DNA of 64,000 nt from assembly GCA_037133495.1 (NCBI GenBank), contig JBAXOA010000010.1, forward strand, positions 3,374 through 67,373. Reading direction: 5' to 3'. A model generated the notes under the pieces. The model had not been told where the DNA came from. It searched no databases and saw nothing but the letters and a program-made list of their open reading frames with translations. The position numbers and the translations under genes are program-made. Positions 61,450 through 64,000 of the stretch are shown here, in pieces. The DNA is from JAAFHB01 sp037133495. GTDB lineage: Bacteria > Bacteroidota > Bacteroidia > Bacteroidales > Prolixibacteraceae. Position 1 is the first letter of the stretch. Each line of letters opens with the position of its first letter.

Positions 61450-61968
61450 CTATTTTTGCAAGTACTTGAGGATCTCCTTTTCCAGTTTCTGCCCATGCAG
61501 ATTTTTGGCCAGAATGACCCCTTTGCCATCAATCAAAACATTAAATGGTAATCCCTGAATGTTATAGGTCTTGGCAACCGGTGATCTCCAGAATTTCAAA
61601 TCACTAACCTGGATCCAGTTTATCTTATTTTTAGCGATGAAATTTTCCCAGTTGGATTTTTTCGCATCCAATGCAACTCCAAAGATTTCAAAACCCTTTC
61701 CATTGGTAAAAGATGCCTGTTTGTATTTTTTATACAATCGGGCTAATTCAGTTTGTTCTTCTACGCAGGGAGCACACCAGGTACCCCAAAAGTCAATCAG
61801 CACTAATTTGCCTTTCAGAGAAGATAATGCCACGGTATCCCCTTTGGTAGTTGGAAGCTTAATCTCCGGAGTCATATTCCCCGGTTCAAGCCCGGTTGAC
61901 TGGGCAAGTAAGGTTGAATTAAAAGTGCCCAGGACTAACAGAGCGACAGACAAAATCAGGATTCTCAT
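61450..61968 (-). CDS. TlpA/ResA-like thioredoxin-fold protein
   Basis: This 172-residue protein has an N-terminal signal (LLVLGTFNSTLLAQ) and the motif WGTWCAPCVEEQTELARLY, with Cys65 and Cys68. PEIKLPTTKGDTVALSSLKGKLVLIDFW precedes and QGLPFNVLIDGKG, with the cis-proline region, follows. It is a periplasmic or membrane-associated thiol-disulfide oxidoreductase, perhaps involved in cytochrome c or redox-protein maturation. It is translated 18 bp after the rhodanese-like gene. Confidence 0.93.
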   Translation of the reverse strand: MRILILSVALLVLGTFNSTLLAQSTGLEPGNMTPEIKLPTTKGDTVALSSLKGKLVLIDFWGTWCAPCVEEQTELARLYKKYKQASFTNGKGFEIFGVALDAKKSNWENFIAKNKINWIQVSDLKFWRSPVAKTYNIQGLPFNVLIDGKGVILAKNLHGQKLEKEILKYLQK

Positions 61969-61986
61969 TAAGTAAATTTTGAATGG

Positions 61987-62436
61987 TTATTCGGACATTG
62001 GATAACCTAAGTCAATCCAATCAACTTTGACGTTTTGCGGCAGGTTTAACAGTTTATAATTGGTGAACTGCATGCTTTTTAAAAGCTCCATCGCAGGCCT
62101 GATATTGGGACATCTCGAAAATGGGCAACATCCGCAGTAAATCACAATCTGCGAATTTTTGGATAATTTGCTTAATTTTTGTTTCAGAACATTCAGGTTT
62201 TCAGTCCTCATGGTTGGACCAATATCAATCGAATTTTTGATTATTGCCTGCATACCAATACTGTAAATAATTGGTTGTGGTGATTTAGGATTATTCAGAA
62301 CTTTGGCAAGATCAGCCGGTGCCAATAATTGCTGAGGTGTCCAGGGGTCGTTCTGTCCCTGAGAAGAAAACGGATTTGATACAAGCATAGAAGTTGTAAA
62401 CGCAAAGAGTAAAAAAGTCAAAATTTTTGTTTTCAT
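61987..62436 (-). CDS. Exported rhodanese-like protein with cysteine-rich active loop
   Basis: This 149-residue protein has a signal peptide (~1-25). Residues ~36-145 look like a rhodanese domain (LLAPADLAKVLNNPKSPQPIIYSIG, LNVLKQKLSKLSKNSQIVIY), with the loop CGCCPFSRCPNIRPA (Cys101, 103, 104, 109) in place of the usual CRSGxR. The extra cysteines suggest sulfur transfer or metal binding. It is the middle gene of the redox cluster, 40 bp from the 4Fe-4S gene. Confidence 0.78.
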   Translation of the reverse strand: MKTKILTFLLFAFTTSMLVSNPFSSQGQNDPWTPQQLLAPADLAKVLNNPKSPQPIIYSIGMQAIIKNSIDIGPTMRTENLNVLKQKLSKLSKNSQIVIYCGCCPFSRCPNIRPAMELLKSMQFTNYKLLNLPQNVKVDWIDLGYPMSE

Positions 62437-62476
62437 ACTTTTAAAATGATTGATAGTTAAATAATTGATTGTGTTA

Positions 62477-62974
62477 TTATACTTTGTAAGTTAAACTGCC
62501 ATTCGGGCATGAGACGACACACTCAAGACATTTCGAGCAGGTATAACTGCTTCCGGGTTTTTCAAGTACCGGTTTATAGAGGCTATATTTCTGCGGTTCC
62601 ATCGCAACAATATAGCACTTTTTATCGCAGATACCACAATTCTTACAGGTATCTTCATTTAGCTTGATCCTGAAAATAGAATATTTATTCAGAAATCCGG
62701 AGATCCATGCAATAGGACAGCCCACTTTATGGTACTGGTACATCTGTCTGATCTTTCCTTCAGGACTTAGACTCATCATAATTTCCATGATCAAGCCCAT
62801 CGGGCAGACCCACCGGCAAAATACTTTTCCAAATACAACACCTGTCAGGGCCCCTGCCAGCAAAATATACCAAAGTGAAATATGATATTCTGATATTGCC
62901 AGATAAAGGGAAATTCCTAAAACGGCTAGGATAATCATCCGGCTGTTTACCAGGAGCTTAAGTAATTTTTTCAT
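62477..62974 (-). CDS. Membrane 4Fe-4S ferredoxin-like protein (NapH/CcoG-like)
   Basis: This 165-residue protein has two membrane segments (MIILAVLGISLYLAI and WYILLAGALTGVVFGKVFC) with FCRWVCPMGLIMEIM after the second, as in NapH/CcoG proteins. Two ferredoxin-type motifs follow (CKNCGICDKKC, CSKCLECVVSCP) for two [4Fe-4S] clusters. It probably moves electrons between the quinone pool and the redox proteins encoded next to it. The ATG at 62974 is exactly the end of leader element copy 3. Confidence 0.9.
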   Translation of the reverse strand: MKKLLKLLVNSRMIILAVLGISLYLAISEYHISLWYILLAGALTGVVFGKVFCRWVCPMGLIMEIMMSLSPEGKIRQMYQYHKVGCPIAWISGFLNKYSIFRIKLNEDTCKNCGICDKKCYIVAMEPQKYSLYKPVLEKPGSSYTCSKCLECVVSCPNGSLTYKV

Positions 62975-63062
62975 CAGAAGATAATTTATTTTTTAATTGC
63001 CTGATGGAACACCTGTGTTATCTTCAGTCGTGTTTGCGAAGCGCAGATTCATGGGTGTTTCA
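62972..63062 (-). repeat. Dispersed leader element, copy 3
   Basis: On the minus strand this copy runs from TGAAACACCC (63062-63053) to AAATTATCTTCTG and into the ATG of the 4Fe-4S gene. CTGCGCTTCGCAAACACGA and TGAAGA are shared with copy 2, AAGATAA and GGTGTT with copy 1. AACACC can pair with GGTGTT. The long internal hairpin of copy 1 is missing. Confidence 0.7.
62993..63052 (-). CDS. Possible 19-residue leader peptide in copy 3
   Basis: ATG 63052 opens MNLRFANTTEDNTGVPSGN and then TAA. In the same frame, six codons (KINYLL) lead to the ATG of the downstream gene. It matches the peptide of copy 1 closely at the N-terminus. Expression unknown. Confidence 0.3.
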   Translation of the reverse strand: MNLRFANTTEDNTGVPSGN

Positions 63063-63073
63063 TTTAGTGATTT

Positions 63074-64000
63074 TTATAACCCTGGCAACCTTGGAAATTT
63101 TCCTACTTTAGTCAGCTTTGAATAAACTCCCCACCCTTTTTTCATCCAGTGACCAACAATGGGTAACGGAATTAAAAATGATTTCTGATTGTTTCTGAAA
63201 ACAAAGGCAGCCCCATCGCCGGTATCCATCACACACAAAATATTCAGATGTTCCTGGTAACCTTTTTTGTTGGTCGTTCCATTTTCTGATTCGATGATGT
63301 TGTGAGCTGCATTTTGTCCCATTAGTTCGGCTATGTGTCCTTGTTTGGCGATCCATTCAGGGCCTTCGATGCCTGCAATATCTCCAATTGCATACACGTC
63401 AGACAATCCTCGAACCTGACAGAAATTATCAATTTGGATAAATCCCGCTTCTGTTAAGGGCAGATCGCTTGATTGCAGCACGCTGTGACCTGCTGATGCC
63501 GGAATAAACAGAATCAGATCGGCATCCAATTTCGATTCGTCTTCAAAAACCACCGATCGGGGTTCAAATCCGGTAATTTTTTTACCAAACCGTTTTTCAA
63601 TTTTGTATCGGTCAAACAGTTTATTGATCATCGGTAATGCACCTTTGCCCATCCTTGCGCCCGGCTCTTCCATAGGTGCAAAGAATGTCAGCTCAAAATT
63701 TTGCCTGATTTTTTTCTTTCTAAGGAGGTTATGGATATTAAATATCAATTCGAATCCCGGCCCGCCACGAACTGCCGATTTATCTTTGGGATTTCCTCCA
63801 AAACCAACTGCGATCTGGCCACTGCCTTTCTGAATTAACGCATCTATTCTATCGCGGATTACCAGTGAAACTTCAGGCTTTCCGCAAATAGACAAGGTGT
63901 TTTCAATCCCTTTGTGTTTCATTTTGTCGGCGCCAAAAGCAACTACCAAGTAGCCGTAAATCAGTGTCTGGGTTGTGCAGACTACCTGATGACTGGCAGC
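63074..64000 (-). CDS. FAD-dependent oxidoreductase, sulfide:quinone-oxidoreductase-like (partial)
   Basis: This protein is open at the window edge (309 codons visible), lacking its N-terminal FAD motif. LIYGYLVVAFGADKM, FELTFFAPMEEPGA, DLILFIPASAGHSVLQSSDLPLTEAGFIQID, and GLSDVYAIGDIAGIEGPEWIAKQGHIAELMGQNAAHNI are pyridine-nucleotide-disulfide-oxidoreductase segments. The C-terminal layout fits SQR or flavocytochrome c sulfide dehydrogenase more than NADH dehydrogenase II. It may oxidise sulfide or polysulfide with quinone. It is first in the minus-strand redox cluster, 99 bp upstream of the 4Fe-4S gene. The cysteines needed for SQR cannot all be checked here. Confidence 0.72.
   Translation of the reverse strand, partial: AASHQVVCTTQTLIYGYLVVAFGADKMKHKGIENTLSICGKPEVSLVIRDRIDALIQKGSGQIAVGFGGNPKDKSAVRGGPGFELIFNIHNLLRKKKIRQNFELTFFAPMEEPGARMGKGALPMINKLFDRYKIEKRFGKKITGFEPRSVVFEDESKLDADLILFIPASAGHSVLQSSDLPLTEAGFIQIDNFCQVRGLSDVYAIGDIAGIEGPEWIAKQGHIAELMGQNAAHNIIESENGTTNKKGYQEHLNILCVMDTGDGAAFVFRNNQKSFLIPLPIVGHWMKKGWGVYSKLTKVGKFPRLPGL

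Noticed and set aside
1..64000. tRNA, rRNA or CRISPR array
   Set aside because: No cloverleaf, ribosomal sequence or regular repeat-spacer pattern was found on reading the window.

Overview
The window is chromosomal DNA from a member of the Bacteroidota, probably a free-living or environmental relative of the Bacteroidales/Marinilabiliales. The evidence is two complete SusC/SusD pairs, many lipoproteins with Bacteroidota-type lipoboxes, a cytochrome b-flavoprotein-iron-sulfur sdhCAB order, almost no Shine-Dalgarno sequences, and repeated TAnnTTTG boxes (the Bacteroidota -7 promoter element) just upstream of start codons. I saw no rRNA, tRNA, CRISPR array, phage or intact insertion sequence.

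Region by region. 1-1.6 kb: the start of a GntP-type permease, a truncated Gfo/Idh/MocA oxidoreductase, a truncated-hemoglobin gene and a small exported protein. 1.6-10.4 kb (minus): a GH67-N-like glycoside hydrolase, an AraC regulator and a SusC/SusD pair. 10.9-21.2 kb (plus): a myo-inositol operon with a sodium/solute symporter, a transaldolase-family protein, IolB, a lipoprotein of the endonuclease/exonuclease/phosphatase fold, IolD, IolA/MmsA, IolE and IolG. It is followed by a second SusC/SusD pair and a GH127/DUF1680 enzyme with an N-terminal carbohydrate-binding-like domain (21.5-28.7 kb). 28.8-32 kb: a TonB-dependent receptor and an alpha/beta hydrolase. 32.2-35.7 kb: sdhCAB. 35.8-46.2 kb: a mixed block with a probable cysteate synthase, DUF2461, ispD, a cyclophilin, cysS, another TonB receptor, a MalY/PatB lyase and comB. 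46.4-57.9 kb: a PgeF/YfiH laccase-domain protein, GH92, a methyltransferase, a radical SAM protein, an amidohydrolase-lipoprotein-ABC transporter (MlaF/MlaE-like) operon, mannose-1-phosphate guanylyltransferase, an M23 peptidase and YitT. 58.1-60.2 kb: sucCD with a clear terminator. 60.3-64 kb (minus): a redox/sulfur cluster with DUF302, a decayed G3E GTPase, DUF2892, a TlpA-like thioredoxin, a rhodanese-like protein, a NapH-like ferredoxin and an SQR-like flavoprotein that runs off the edge.

How the genes fit together. The 1.6-28.7 kb block reads as one catabolic locus: outer-membrane binding and import (two SusCD pairs), surface or periplasmic hydrolases (GH67-N-like, GH127, EEP-fold lipoprotein), inner-membrane uptake (SSS symporter) and cytoplasmic breakdown of inositol to acetyl-CoA level. 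IolC and IolJ are not present, and a transaldolase-family protein sits in their place. I infer an inositol-containing glycan, glycolipid or phosphate ester as substrate.

The most unusual structure is a dispersed element of about 90-115 bp present three times (4350-4467 on plus; 46230-46320 and 62972-63062 on minus). Two copies end exactly on the start codon of a gene. Each copy encodes a related short leader peptide, and copy 1 can be drawn as a three-stem RNA. It could be a mobile translational leader, a conserved small gene, or a repeat that supplies 5' ends to genes.
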